61,716 nt of DNA from Betaproteobacteria bacterium (GCA_025362735.1 JANYFL010000069.1:1-61716), one strand, 5' to 3'. Counted from the first letter of the stretch, positions 27,596 through 37,717 are shown. Translations and numbers: made by a program. The notes: generated by a model from the sequence alone, not told the origin.

Positions 27596-30500
27596 TCAAT
27601 CCTCAATACGTTGTGCCCGGTAGACTTTTTTACGAGTCGGCGTGATCGGAATGGGTACCTTGCCCCCCTCAATCGCAGATCCGCTGGTCCCTGATCCACT
27701 GCCCCTACCACCCATGATGAACGGCACATTCACCTGATTGCCGTTATTGTCTGCCACTAGCACAACACCCGCGACAGGGGAAGGTGGAATACCTGGGCTG
27801 GTGAAAGTTGACTCACGTGTCGCATCACCATCGCGCAGACCACCCGTAAGGAAATTGAGGGCATAACCGCGTCCCGTACCCAAGTCACTGCAAACCGTGC
27901 TACTTGTTAGTCGCGGCTGATAAGTACTGAAATAAGTCACACCTCCGATGGTGGCGGGCACAGTAACAACCTGTTCAAGTGGGCTCGAGCTCGTTACCAG
28001 ATCAATGAACCAACCACGCGTAGTGGAAATCACAGTGGAGTAGCTCAGCGTAAAATCAGTCACATTCAGGAGTAAAGCTCCCGATGCAAGTGAGGTGTTC
28101 CCTTGCGTATCACTATTCGCCTGGGTATTGGTGATAGCCGGATAGCCAGTACCGACGGCTGTGGCATAGATATCGCGGAAGCCATAGAAACGGTTGGTGA
28201 CTCCTGAAGCAAACGATGTATTCAACGGTTGTTCACGATCACCCGTACCAATCAAAACAAAAGCCGTGTTACCTCCAACGACCACATCAGGTGCATAGAA
28301 GAACTTACGGCTGCTGGCTCGAGCTGTCCAGTCGGAGACCGTAGCAAGCAAGTACATATTCTGGCTACCGCCAGAAGACGCCCAGCTTGACGGCACGATG
28401 CCACCAGAACTGTTACTTGTGTTCACACGATAGAGATTGCCACGACTATCGGCGATGTACAAAAGATCGGCATAACCATCAAAATCAGTATCGACCGGAA
28501 CCACATCAGCAATCACACGACCTGCAGCAGTACCACCCAGATTAGTGTCGGTCAGATCAATGTATTTAACCTGAGCGCCCGTATCAGCATTCAGAATAAA
28601 TACGCCTCGCCCTTTTGAAGTACTTGTGCAAGCATCAAGTGTCGTCACAGTGGAACCAGTCATCGCTCCCGAAGTATCTTCACAAGAGTCATAACCTCCG
28701 CCAATCGCGAGATACAAATTACTGTCATTTTTGAGCCGGAACGGCTTGGGTGTTGTCCAGGTCTGACCGATGCTCGTAGCATTGCCGCCACCAGTACAGT
28801 TCGTATCATTAGTCAGATTGGGGCAACCAAAGCGCCACTTGAAAGTGGGCAAGGTCGTCGCCAAACTACTAACGGGTCGAGTAGTCGCATCGAAGCCATA
28901 AATCATCCGTCCGCCCCGCCGCATGGTTGGATACAACCAGACTTTGGTAATCGTGCCGGAAGAATTACGTTCCTGATAAGCACCAATCGATCCGTCAAAG
29001 AAATAATCTTTCGAGGTCGGCGTTGGGGTTACCGTTGTGGGCACGCCGGGGAATGAAATCCAGGGTGTGTTGTCCATCAAACGGGTGAAACGGGTGTAGA
29101 ACTCAGGTGCAACGAAAGCCCAAAGCTCTTGCCCAGCCGTTGTTCCGGTCTGGTTGCCATCAATGGCATGGAGCATGCCATCTCCTGCACCATAAAATAC
29201 CACCACATCGTTGGTCGAGCCTGTACCGTAATTGATGACCACAGGTCTCGAGTGAACGATATCGCCATGAATCGTCGGGCGAGCTTCCGTAGCAGTCTTG
29301 CTGTAGCTTTGGTAAGTATTGGTTGGGTCACCGGTTCCATCGCCAGTGTTCATTCCTCTAGCCCAATTTACTAGCGTCGCAGATAAACCAGAAGATGTCG
29401 TACTGAAATCGGTCATGGTGCAAGCAGCCGGTGATGCCGCACATGTTTTGATGACACGAGAAGTAACCGATGGTGTCCCCGGATAAGCCAGCCTGAGTTT
29501 TTCTGCGACCCCACCTTTTTCAGCAATGTTGCCATCAGGCAAATCAGAATAAGGTAAAGATGTAGAACCGGTATAGCTGGCACAAGTCCCCAGTGGGGTC
29601 TGGGTCGATGGAACATTCTGCCAATAGGTACCCGAATCCGTGGTCCAGTAGCTGGCCGCACAAATCTTGATCAAGCCATTATTAGCATTATCGACTGCCG
29701 CATTCCCGTCTTTGTCAGCCAGATAAATCGATTGCACATTGGCAATTGTTTGCAAATTAAACTTGTACTGCTTGAGGTTACCGGCCCAGCGTGGACGCGC
29801 ATCTCCGTCCGGACGAAACTGTCCGATAAAGACCTGGTTCAGGTAGGTACCTTGGGTGTTGACGCTGACTGGCAAAGCTGCTGAAGCAAAAGCACTATTG
29901 ACGGAGGCAATCTGGGTAAAAATATCGGCAAAGCCATCAACCAGCTTTTTAAGATCACCATTGACTGCGTAGTAACCGCCTTGTCCTGTGCCGCCATTGA
30001 CCGCCATTGATTGTAATAGGGTAGTCTGGTTGGCATCGGGACTACCGTTATAAATATCAAGCGTATAAGTCTTGACCGTCTGTTTACCTGACTGACTGCT
30101 GACATCAGTGGTGGCTAGAAATTGCGCCCATTCATCTCCGAAACGAATATTCGCTTTCGATGTGGAGTAAAGCTGATTGGGAGTGTACCCAAGTCGAGTC
30201 AACAATGTGTTGGTGGGTGGTGTTGCATTCTGATCGGTTCCGTATTCTTGATTCGGCCAAGTATTCCCCACGACTATGATGTAGTTATTGCCGCAGGCAT
30301 TAGCAGAGGTAATCGGACTGTTGTAGATTGTTTTCGCACCATCAGTAAACGCAGCTGGATCATCAAGCGTATTGTCATTATTAGTCCACCGTTTCGGGCC
30401 AAAGTGAGTCGAATCAGTGGGAGTGCCAGCTGTGCCTGCAGTAGCCTGCGCAGGATTGGTATAACCGCCGAAATATTTGAACGCATCGTAAAGTGGGCCG

Positions 30501-31045
30501 CCATAGTCAGCAGACGAATCGGCTTTGTAGGCAGGCGCTGTGATATTGCTGTCGATGAGGTCCAATTGAGCAATCAAGGCATTGCAATTCGTTTGGCCAG
30601 TAGTGGTCAAATCCATCAGCTTGATCGCCTTATTGATAATGCCACCTGCACTACTGTTGCCATCGGCCGTGCCTTTATTGCTGGCAATCAACATCAGACC
30701 GACATTAAGTTTAAGGGTGGCCCCTGACCCACAAACCAAATTATTGAGAACCAATTTGATTGCGCGCAATTCGACTTGGCCCTGTTTCAAACTGCTATTG
30801 CCGCCGAAGATGGTCGTTACGTAACCTTGACAGGTCGTATTGGATCCACAATTAGCCAAAACAGACGCCTTACTCCATCCCTGAGAATTGGACGACCAGT
30901 TGGAGGTATTATCGAGAAAGAACAAGACATTGGGCACATTGTTGTTACTGCCACTGCTGCTGTAAAGATCGATATCTTCGCTCATTGCAGGTGCGGTAAC
31001 AGCACCCAACAATAAAAACAGTGCAAAGTTGCGCAAGATGTTCAT
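27596..31045 (-). CDS. pilY1: Type IV pilus tip adhesin/assembly protein PilY1
   Basis: A 1149-residue PilY1. I chose the ATG at 31043-31045 because AAGGGAG sits nine bases upstream and the product then begins with a signal peptide (MNILRNFALFLLLGAVTAPA). The N-terminal half resembles a von Willebrand A domain; its metal site region reads FFLDNTSNW (Asp45). The C-terminal half is a PilY1 beta-propeller beginning near the VVINYGTGSTNDVVVFYGAG motif, with a calcium loop DTDFDGYADLLYIAD typical of PilY1. PilY1 promotes pilus extension, adhesion and surface sensing. It closes the minor pilin operon, which it follows by 30 bases. Confidence 0.94.
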   Translation of the reverse strand: MNILRNFALFLLLGAVTAPAMSEDIDLYSSSGSNNNVPNVLFFLDNTSNWSSNSQGWSKASVLANCGSNTTCQGYVTTIFGGNSSLKQGQVELRAIKLVLNNLVCGSGATLKLNVGLMLIASNKGTADGNSSAGGIINKAIKLMDLTTTGQTNCNALIAQLDLIDSNITAPAYKADSSADYGGPLYDAFKYFGGYTNPAQATAGTAGTPTDSTHFGPKRWTNNDNTLDDPAAFTDGAKTIYNSPITSANACGNNYIIVVGNTWPNQEYGTDQNATPPTNTLLTRLGYTPNQLYSTSKANIRFGDEWAQFLATTDVSSQSGKQTVKTYTLDIYNGSPDANQTTLLQSMAVNGGTGQGGYYAVNGDLKKLVDGFADIFTQIASVNSAFASAALPVSVNTQGTYLNQVFIGQFRPDGDARPRWAGNLKQYKFNLQTIANVQSIYLADKDGNAAVDNANNGLIKICAASYWTTDSGTYWQNVPSTQTPLGTCASYTGSTSLPYSDLPDGNIAEKGGVAEKLRLAYPGTPSVTSRVIKTCAASPAACTMTDFSTTSSGLSATLVNWARGMNTGDGTGDPTNTYQSYSKTATEARPTIHGDIVHSRPVVINYGTGSTNDVVVFYGAGDGMLHAIDGNQTGTTAGQELWAFVAPEFYTRFTRLMDNTPWISFPGVPTTVTPTPTSKDYFFDGSIGAYQERNSSGTITKVWLYPTMRRGGRMIYGFDATTRPVSSLATTLPTFKWRFGCPNLTNDTNCTGGGNATSIGQTWTTPKPFRLKNDSNLYLAIGGGYDSCEDTSGAMTGSTVTTLDACTSTSKGRGVFILNADTGAQVKYIDLTDTNLGGTAAGRVIADVVPVDTDFDGYADLLYIADSRGNLYRVNTSNSSGGIVPSSWASSGGSQNMYLLATVSDWTARASSRKFFYAPDVVVGGNTAFVLIGTGDREQPLNTSFASGVTNRFYGFRDIYATAVGTGYPAITNTQANSDTQGNTSLASGALLLNVTDFTLSYSTVISTTRGWFIDLVTSSSPLEQVVTVPATIGGVTYFSTYQPRLTSSTVCSDLGTGRGYALNFLTGGLRDGDATRESTFTSPGIPPSPVAGVVLVADNNGNQVNVPFIMGGRGSGSGTSGSAIEGGKVPIPITPTRKKVYRAQRIED

Positions 31046-31075
31046 GGTATTTACTCCCTTATTCACTTGATTCAT

Positions 31076-31687
31076 TTAAGGCGTACCGCAAGCCGTGGAT
31101 GCCGTAGCTGAATCCACACGTGTCGAAATTCCCTGGTCAACGACAACGGCCGCACCCGTCGTTGCATCCGCTACAGTTGCGGTGATGTTGTACATGGCAC
31201 TAGAGCAAAGCGAATCACCGCTAGTCGAACTCGACCCTAAAGTGACGACCGTAAGACCACCCGATCCCAATCCTGCAAAACAAGGAATATCGGCTGCGGC
31301 AATGGTCGCGGCTCCCGAAACAGTTGTCACCAATTCGGTTTGCTTGATTTTTCTGGCGCGGGTACATACCGGCTGGGTCGTTTGTACATTGATTGCCGTC
31401 GTATCTGAACTCGAATCACTTTGTTTGAAACTGACCGGGGTCGTGCAGGGGAATGTGGTTGTCCCATCTGGACAAATGGTCTGAAAGCTTGCCATATTAA
31501 CTACCGAGTCCAGCGCAAATTCCGCTGCAGCACGACCTTCATCGGTAAATTTCTGGTTCGCAACGACCTGCAGATGCGAGGTGGCCATGCGAATCCCTGA
31601 GACCGCAAGCAGCGTGATCAGGACCAGCATGATCAAGGCCACAAACAGAACTGCCCCTTTTTCACGATTGACGGGTAAGGTATTCAT
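31076..31687 (-). CDS. pilX: Minor pilin assembly protein PilX
   Basis: A 203-residue PilX-type minor pilin. It lacks the classic FTLIE sequence; instead EKGAVLFVALIMLVLITLLA (about 9-28) gives the membrane helix seen in this family. The predicted periplasmic part has several cysteines that may form disulfides. PilX works with PilV, PilW, FimT and PilY1 in a tip complex that primes pilus assembly. Its start overlaps the pilW stop by one base (TAATG), so translation is coupled. Confidence 0.9.
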   Translation of the reverse strand: MNTLPVNREKGAVLFVALIMLVLITLLAVSGIRMATSHLQVVANQKFTDEGRAAAEFALDSVVNMASFQTICPDGTTTFPCTTPVSFKQSDSSSDTTAINVQTTQPVCTRARKIKQTELVTTVSGAATIAAADIPCFAGLGSGGLTVVTLGSSSTSGDSLCSSAMYNITATVADATTGAAVVVDQGISTRVDSATASTACGTP

Positions 31688-32700
31688 TACTCTTTCCGCC
31701 CCTGTGGATTAATAAAAGTCACATAACTTGAATAGACATGACGTTGGTAGCCTGCTGGCGACGGAGTACTGATTGTGACATCACCTATCGTGTAGGATTT
31801 GGTATCGGTATACGCAGGTGTTGTTTGTGAATCACGCACCAGCAACCAAATTCTTGCTCCAATGGCCTGATTCCAAACTACGCCAACGGGCAAAGTACTC
31901 GAAAATGTATCGGGTGTGCCATCTGAATCTGTGTCAAAACCATATTCAATCTGCATGTTTTCCACATTTGAAGAAACGATTTGCGCCGCACCAACAGACG
32001 AACCAATATCGACATAAACCAGTTGATCATTATTGTTGACATAAAAAATTCTGCGGATATAGCGACGTACGGGTGCAAACACCGCTGGTGACGCAGTACC
32101 GCAGTCCTTCTGCAGCAGACCAAAGGGCGTTGTACTGGCCTGCAGAGCAATCTTGAAAGGAGTCGTGGAATATTCGGTTCCGCACTCAGAAACTTGTATG
32201 CCAGGCGCACCGTTTGCCAGAGTCGTGCATGTTCCCGTTCCGGAGACACAAGTCGCTGAGCGCTGGATAAAGATGGCATCGGTGTTTGTTTTACGGTCGG
32301 TCAAGCAGCTCATCACCGTTGGTGATGAAACCAGCTCGTTCTGATTGCTGCCATGAGCAAAAATGGAGATTGATGTGTTCCATTCACTGACTGTTGTAGA
32401 ACAAGGCAGGTCAGTCGTCAGTGTGGTTTCGTTCTTGTCATAAGTTCCATAATAGCCAGCCAGCTTCATATCATTACCCAGCACCGTGAGTGCGTAGCGT
32501 CCGTTTTCGAACTGCTCAGCTGAGCGATCAAATCTTGCACGTACTGTGCTGGTATTGGCAAACATGGTGACCAGGCCAGCAAGAATAAAAAGGCCAATTA
32601 CAATCGCAACGAGCACTTCAACAAGGGTCATGCCAAGTTGGTTAACACGGCGTGTTTGCGAAGCACAAAGGGCTTGAGGCGCCTCTAAATAAATTTCCAT
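31687..32700 (-). CDS. pilW: Type IV pilus minor pilin PilW
   Basis: A 337-residue PilW. The prepilin motif is QLGMTLVEVLVAIVIGLFIL (about 22-41), with cleavage expected after the Gly of LGM and Glu at position 5 of the mature protein. The rest is a large periplasmic domain containing a PilW-like C-terminal strand region (EYGFDTDSDGTPDTF, which could bind calcium as a DxDxDG loop). It starts one base after the pilV stop. Role: part of the priming complex for pilus assembly. Confidence 0.91.
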   Translation of the reverse strand: MEIYLEAPQALCASQTRRVNQLGMTLVEVLVAIVIGLFILAGLVTMFANTSTVRARFDRSAEQFENGRYALTVLGNDMKLAGYYGTYDKNETTLTTDLPCSTTVSEWNTSISIFAHGSNQNELVSSPTVMSCLTDRKTNTDAIFIQRSATCVSGTGTCTTLANGAPGIQVSECGTEYSTTPFKIALQASTTPFGLLQKDCGTASPAVFAPVRRYIRRIFYVNNNDQLVYVDIGSSVGAAQIVSSNVENMQIEYGFDTDSDGTPDTFSSTLPVGVVWNQAIGARIWLLVRDSQTTPAYTDTKSYTIGDVTISTPSPAGYQRHVYSSYVTFINPQGRKE

Positions 32701-32701
32701 G

Positions 32702-33310
32702 CTAGCTAACCAGTTTGGGAATCATCACGCGCATCACCACTGCTTTGCGCAAGCCTGACCCGTAGTTCATACCTGATGCACACAGAGCTCCAGGAGTACC
32801 ACTTGCAGGATCACTTGTGGCGACAAGCCCTTGCCAGACCACAACAATAAAGACATCACCAATAGCCCCGCCAGATGGTGAGTCGAAGTCGATGAGGCAA
32901 CCTCTTGCATTAATCATCGCCCCGACTGAGCTACTGCCACTGGATTCCGCCACACCTTTGATGGTTTCGCCCCACAAACAAAGCTGCTTTTCAGCGACGC
33001 CGGTAACAGAGCCACAACCCGTAATATAGCTACCCGTACCAAAAACAATTGTCCCACTAGCCGAAGCAAAGGTTTTGAATCCATTCGGTGTTGCATAAAG
33101 TCCGCGTGAACTCATCAGGTGATCTTTCAAATCCTGAGCCAAAGCCAATCCCTGACCACGCTGGTAAGACTCCATTTCTGCTAGAGATGCCTTGCTTTGC
33201 AAGCCCACGAGCCCAAGCAAACCAACGACAATAATGACTACAGTGACCAACACTTCGATCATGCTGAATCCGGACTGAATTTTTTTATCGGGATCGAACC
33301 TATTTTTCAT
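32702..33310 (-). CDS. pilV: Type IV pilus modification/minor pilin PilV
   Basis: A 202-residue PilV with prepilin motif SGFSMIEVLVTVVIIVVGLL (about 14-33), cleaved after Gly. The following LGLVGLQSKASLAEMESYQR is a typical PilV stretch. The globular part contains the Cys pair regions ITGCGSV and EKQLCLWGE. It overlaps fimT by four bases. As in other betaproteobacteria it forms part of the minor pilin set that initiates pilus fibres. Confidence 0.91.
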   Translation of the reverse strand: MKNRFDPDKKIQSGFSMIEVLVTVVIIVVGLLGLVGLQSKASLAEMESYQRGQGLALAQDLKDHLMSSRGLYATPNGFKTFASASGTIVFGTGSYITGCGSVTGVAEKQLCLWGETIKGVAESSGSSSVGAMINARGCLIDFDSPSGGAIGDVFIVVVWQGLVATSDPASGTPGALCASGMNYGSGLRKAVVMRVMIPKLVS

Positions 33311-33774
33311 GGACAGACCCCCTGCGTGACATTCGGACGACCCGTAGCATCAATGGTGATACATCGCGTCTTGGAACTGCCATTGGCTGTCACCTGAATT
33401 TTCTGGCCACTCCCACTGGATAGCCGACCATATCTGTTGTAGGCAATGGTTGGTGCGACTGGGGAAAAATTGAGATTTCCGAAAGATTCTTGACTTCGCA
33501 AGGTAGTTGTTCCGGCCACAATGGTCCAGCCATTTCTTAGGTTTGTTACGGTCATGGTGACTGCAGTATTACGTTTAATGGCTTCGCTTCTTGCCAGTGT
33601 CAGACTATCGTACAAGGCTGATGAGGCGGCTCGAACGCGCTGTGCCGCAATCATTTCCTGAAACGCTGGCAGGGCAAGTGCCCCAAGAATCGCCACCAGC
33701 ACCACCACAAACATCAACTCGATGAGCGTGAACCCGGCACTCCTGGCCTTACGAACGATTGCATTGGTATTCAT
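33307..33774 (-). CDS. fimT: Minor pilin FimT/GspH-like
   Basis: A 155-residue prepilin of the FimT/FimU/GspH type: [20 protein letters not shown] (about 13-32), cleavage after Gly, then [20 protein letters not shown] and [15 protein letters not shown], the usual GspH helix-loop region. It sits between the PilE-like gene and pilV with four-base overlaps on both sides. FimT proteins join the minor pilin complex and in some bacteria bind DNA for uptake; which role applies here is not determined. Confidence 0.9.
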   Translation of the reverse strand: MNTNAIVRKARSAGFTLIELMFVVVLVAILGALALPAFQEMIAAQRVRAASSALYDSLTLARSEAIKRNTAVTMTVTNLRNGWTIVAGTTTLRSQESFGNLNFSPVAPTIAYNRYGRLSSGSGQKIQVTANGSSKTRCITIDATGRPNVTQGVCP

Positions 33775-34211
33775 CGTTTCCAGTATGCATCAGGAGTTTT
33801 AACACCGGCCTGATTGACCGTCATGTTGGTATCGCCCGCATTGATACTGCCAGCCCGAGCCTGTACGGTCAGTATAAAAGTTGTACTCGTTACGCTGCTG
33901 GGAGCCTGAAAGTCGTAATCGTTGACGATCTCAGCGGGTGCTGTTGTGAAATTCAACTTCGCCAGAGTGTCAGCATAGGTTCTTTGATCAAACAGGTAAG
34001 CCTGTTGACGTGACGCCAGATCGAGTAAAACACTTTGCGCTGCGGAACGCTTTGCTCGCTTGAGATAATTTTGATAGGAAGGATAGGCGATGGTAGCCAG
34101 GATTGCGATCACCGCTACCGTGATCATCAATTCAATCAGCGTAAAGCCGCCCATCTTCCTCAATGATTTGGGGTATGGAGCTCGATTTACTTGTCGTTGA
34201 GATGTCGTCAT
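33771..34211 (-). CDS. pilE: PilE-like type IV pilin
   Basis: A 146-residue pilin with prepilin motif [20 protein letters not shown] (about 21-40) after a 20-residue basic leader, then [20 protein letters not shown] and [16 protein letters not shown], the conserved PilE/ComP region. I chose the ATG at 34209-34211 with AAGG just upstream; the longer frame needs a TTG start. It is first in the pilE-fimT-pilV-pilW-pilX-pilY1 operon, all with overlaps or gaps of a few bases. The usual place for a pilE-like gene is the other end, so the order is slightly different. It lacks an obvious C-terminal disulfide loop. Confidence 0.9.
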   Translation of the reverse strand: MTTSQRQVNRAPYPKSLRKMGGFTLIELMITVAVIAILATIAYPSYQNYLKRAKRSAAQSVLLDLASRQQAYLFDQRTYADTLAKLNFTTAPAEIVNDYDFQAPSSVTSTTFILTVQARAGSINAGDTNMTVNQAGVKTPDAYWKR

Positions 34212-34274
34212 AGCCTTCGGGTCCAATCGGTATTGGCTATTTAACGACAATTCAAGGGGTTTATTGAATTCCGT

Positions 34275-34862
34275 TCATCCGCTTGTTCCGCCCATTCGTC
34301 CCACGCGGGGCACTGCTGCCAGTAAATTGCGTGTGTAGGCTTGCTGGGGTTGATATAACACCGCGTCGGCGGCCCCCTGCTCGACAATTTTGCCTTGGCA
34401 CATTACGGCAACATCATGGGCAATGTATTCGACGACACCGATGTTGTGAGTGATGAACAGGTAGGCCACGCCGAGTTCGGCCTGTAATTGCTTGAGCAAG
34501 TTCAGGATCTGAGCCTGTACGGAAACATCCAGTGCGGAGGTGGGTTCATCGCAGACGACGATTTTGGGTTCGACGGCGAGCGCACGGGCGATGGCCAGGT
34601 GCTGGCGTTGACCGCCGGAAAACTCATGCGGGTAGCGGTTCATGACGTCGGTACGCAGACCAACCTGATCCAGCAGTTGGGTCAGACGTGCGGCGCGTTG
34701 TTCCGCAGACCATTCAGGACGCAGAGCAATCATGCCCTCTTCCAGAATCTCGGCGACGCGCATGCGCGGGTCGAGCGATGCGAACGGATCTTGAAAAATA
34801 ATCTGGATGCCGCGACGGGCTTCGAGCAATTGCTTTCCAGTCAGATGATTTAGGGATTGCAC
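34275..34862 (-). pseudogene. Truncated peptide ABC transporter ATPase (OppF/DppF type), N-terminus missing
   Basis: The 195-residue frame encodes only the latter part of an oligopeptide/dipeptide ABC ATPase: Q-loop GIQIIFQDPFASLDPRMR, signature EFSGGQRQHLAIARALA, Walker B KIVVCDEPTSALDV, then the H-loop FITHN and the transporter-specific QAYTRNLLAAVP. No Walker A P-loop is present; the 120 bases upstream carry stops in this frame and no recognisable P-loop remnant. It lies behind yejF on the same strand but differs from both halves of YejF, so it seems a residue of a lost system or deletion rather than a functional gene. Confidence 0.78.
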
Positions 34863-34983
34863 TGCTGGAACAGATCAATATGATGATCTAACTTCGCTAG
34901 TAGCGCCTGCCGTTGATCCGACTAGTCGGAATGCTGCGCAATATTGGCTATCCGTTTTTCAGGACAACGGTTTAGTACTGGAA

Positions 34984-36609
34984 TTACAGAACAGCTTCGG
35001 CCTCAAGTCCCGCAGACTGCAACAGGGTTCGCGTGTAGTCGTGGCGGGGCGAACGAATGACGGATTCCGTCTCGCCTTCTTCAACGATCTCGCCATCCTT
35101 CAGTACGACAATACGATGCGCCATGGCATGGATCACGGCCAAATCATGGCTGATGAACAGGTATGACAGACCGTGCTTGCGCTGGAGATCAGACAGTAAT
35201 TGCAGGACTTGCTGCTGGATCGAGACATCCAGAGCCGAAGTCGGCTCATCCAGGATCAGCACCTCCGGTTTGAGCACGAGAACGCGCGCAATGGCAATGC
35301 GCTGGCGCTGACCACCGGAAAATTCATGCGGATAACGGCTCAGAGCCAGGTGATCGAGCCCAACCTCGTCTAACGCCTCCTCGACACGTGTCATGCGTTG
35401 TTCACGCGTCAATCCAGGTTCATGCAGTGCGAGCCCTTCACCGACAATTTCTGCGATGGTCATCCGTGGCGACAACGAGCCAAACGGGTCTTGGAACAAG
35501 ACCTGCATGCGTGCACGCATCGCATGGCGTGCGGTACTGTTCATCTCCCTAACAGATTGGCCGACAAAAACGGCTTTGCCACTGCTGATACGCTGCAAGC
35601 CAAGTAACGCCATCGCTAGTGTGGTTTTGCCGGAGCCCGACTCCCCGACCAGGCCGATAGTCTCGCCTTGACGCAAGGTCAAACTGGCATTCTTTACAGC
35701 CGCAAACACATCTTTGCGAAACCAACCTCCTAGCCCTGTCTTGGCGCGGGCAAACTCCACTCTGATTTGCTGTGCTTCCAGGAGCACCGGCGCAATCGGC
35801 AGCAGCGGCAGAATGTCACGCTGGGGACGGCTATTGATCAGGCGCTGGGTATAAAGATGCTGAGGAGCTTGAAACAGCGTGCCGGTCTCGCCAATTTCAA
35901 CCAGCCGGCCTTTTTCCATCACGCCAACGCGTTGCGCAAACGAACGTACCAGATTCAAATCATGCGTGATCAGCAGCACGGCCAGACCGTATTCCTGCTG
36001 AAGATCAATCAGCAGATCCATAATTTGCGCACGCAGCGTAACGTCCAACGCCGTCGTTGGTTCATCGGCCAGCAATAATTTCGGGCGGCACGCGAGCGCA
36101 ACAGCAATCATTGCACGCTGGCGCTGACCACCCGAAAGTTGATGTGGGTAGCTGTAAAAACGCCGCTCGGGTTCGGGAATACCCGTGCGTTCCAGCAACC
36201 GGATCGCGCGCCGGGTTGCATCGGTTTTGGTGCTGCCCTCATGCAGTTCGATGGTTTCAACGATCTGGTTGCCAATCGTATAAAGCGGGTTCAGCGCCGT
36301 CATCGGCTCCTGAAAGATCATCGAGATCTCGCTGCCACGAATCCTGCGCATTTCACGTTCGCTTTTTTCCAGCAGGTTCTCACCCTCAAGCGAGATACGA
36401 CCCTCAATCTGTCCATTCTGCAGCAAGCGCAGGATGGACAATGCCGTGACGCTTTTCCCCGAACCCGATTCGCCGACGAGGGCAAAACGCTCACCCGCAG
36501 CAACGTCGAAGCTGACCTCCTGTACCGCACGCGTCGCGGATGGCCCCTGACCAAAGCGCACGTTGAGATTGCGGATTTGCAGCAAAGGCTGATCGGATGA
36601 AGTGATCAT
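34984..36609 (-). CDS. yejF: Peptide ABC importer ATP-binding protein YejF (fused double ATPase)
   Basis: A 541-residue fusion of two ABC ATPases. Domain 1: Walker A LVGESGSGKSVTALS (about 39-53), signature QLSGGQRQRAMIAVALA, Walker B LLLADEPTTALDV. Domain 2: Walker A LVGESGSGKTTLAMA (about 315), signature EFSGGQRQRIAIARVL, Walker B LILDEPTSALDV. It powers the YejABEF importer, which takes up peptides such as microcin C in enterobacteria and murein peptides in some species. It overlaps yejE by four bases and is the last intact gene of the operon. Confidence 0.94.
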   Translation of the reverse strand: MITSSDQPLLQIRNLNVRFGQGPSATRAVQEVSFDVAAGERFALVGESGSGKSVTALSILRLLQNGQIEGRISLEGENLLEKSEREMRRIRGSEISMIFQEPMTALNPLYTIGNQIVETIELHEGSTKTDATRRAIRLLERTGIPEPERRFYSYPHQLSGGQRQRAMIAVALACRPKLLLADEPTTALDVTLRAQIMDLLIDLQQEYGLAVLLITHDLNLVRSFAQRVGVMEKGRLVEIGETGTLFQAPQHLYTQRLINSRPQRDILPLLPIAPVLLEAQQIRVEFARAKTGLGGWFRKDVFAAVKNASLTLRQGETIGLVGESGSGKTTLAMALLGLQRISSGKAVFVGQSVREMNSTARHAMRARMQVLFQDPFGSLSPRMTIAEIVGEGLALHEPGLTREQRMTRVEEALDEVGLDHLALSRYPHEFSGGQRQRIAIARVLVLKPEVLILDEPTSALDVSIQQQVLQLLSDLQRKHGLSYLFISHDLAVIHAMAHRIVVLKDGEIVEEGETESVIRSPRHDYTRTLLQSAGLEAEAVL

Positions 36610-37685
36610 TGACTGCCACCCTTGCGGGTATCGAATGCATCGCGCAAAGCATCACCCATAAAGGTCAAGAGCAGCAAGGTCACGACCAGAACGGTAAACG
36701 TGGAAATGGAAATCCACCAGGCATCTAGATTGTTCTTGCCTTGCGCCAGCAATTCACCAAGACTTGGCGTGTCCTGGGACACACCAAGTCCGAGAAAATC
36801 GAGACTGGCTAGTGCCAGAATGGAAGCGCTCATGCGAAACGGCAGAAAGGTGATGACCGGCATCAGGCTGTTGGGAAGAATATGGCGCCACATGATCTGC
36901 CAATTCGACAGACCGAGCGCACGCGCAGCCCTTACATAGTCCAGGCTTCGATTACGATAAAACTCGGCACGCACATAATCGGACAATCCCATCCAGCCGA
37001 ACAGCGAAAGCAGCAAGAGCAGCAGGCCTACTGTAGGTTGGAAAATTGATGTGAAGATAATCAGCAGATAGAGCTCCGGCATCGAACTCCAGATTTCGAT
37101 CAATCGCTGCGAGATCAAGTCAAGACGGCCACCGAAGAAACCCATCAATGCGCCGCTCGCCACACCCAGTGTGACACCGATTACTGTCAAAGCAAGGCCG
37201 AAGAGCACAGACAGGCGGAAACCGTACAACAGCCGTGCCAATACATCGCGGCCACGGTCATCGGTGCCAAGCAGATTTTCAGTTGAGGGCGCAGCTGGAT
37301 TGGGCGCTTTTGCAAAGTAATTCAGCGTCTCCGAACCATAAGGGTTAGGCGGATAAAGTGCGAAATTGCCCGGTTCTTGAAAGCGTTGACGAATGAAAGG
37401 ATCAAGATAATCGGCAGGCGTTTGGAAATCGCCACCGAAAGTACTTTCCGGATAGGTATGGAACAGCGGGTAATACCACTGCCCCTGATAACGAACCACC
37501 AAGGGCCTGTCGTTGGACAATACGTCGGCAAACAAGCTGAGGATAAACAAGGTCGAAAACAGCACGAGGCTCCAATAACCCATACGGTTACGCCTGAAAC
37601 GCTGCCAGTTGCGGCGCCACGGCGACTGACTGGGCCGCACGACGTTCATCTCGCTACGCTTCTGATTGAGAGGCAATTGATTCAT
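36606..37685 (-). CDS. yejE: Peptide ABC importer permease YejE
   Basis: A 359-residue membrane permease of the BPD_transp_1 family with six membrane segments expected. The EAA-type loop is RAARALGLSNWQIMWRHILP, which docks to the ATPase. YejE-specific features are the extended N-terminal periplasmic loop with YQGQWYYPLFHTYPESTFGG. I chose the ATG at 37683-37685; the frame begins 84 bases further up inside the end of yejB. It partners with YejB to form the channel. Confidence 0.92.
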   Translation of the reverse strand: MNQLPLNQKRSEMNVVRPSQSPWRRNWQRFRRNRMGYWSLVLFSTLFILSLFADVLSNDRPLVVRYQGQWYYPLFHTYPESTFGGDFQTPADYLDPFIRQRFQEPGNFALYPPNPYGSETLNYFAKAPNPAAPSTENLLGTDDRGRDVLARLLYGFRLSVLFGLALTVIGVTLGVASGALMGFFGGRLDLISQRLIEIWSSMPELYLLIIFTSIFQPTVGLLLLLLSLFGWMGLSDYVRAEFYRNRSLDYVRAARALGLSNWQIMWRHILPNSLMPVITFLPFRMSASILALASLDFLGLGVSQDTPSLGELLAQGKNNLDAWWISISTFTVLVVTLLLLTFMGDALRDAFDTRKGGSQ

Positions 37686-37717
37686 CGGCGAGGGATATTC
37701 TGCTCTGGAGAATTCAC

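Noticed and set aside
34863..34983. Possible P-loop remnant or short peptide (DQRQALLAKLDHHIDLFQ) upstream of the ATPase fragment
   Set aside because: Too short, bounded by stops, and no Walker A-like sequence in any frame of this strand.
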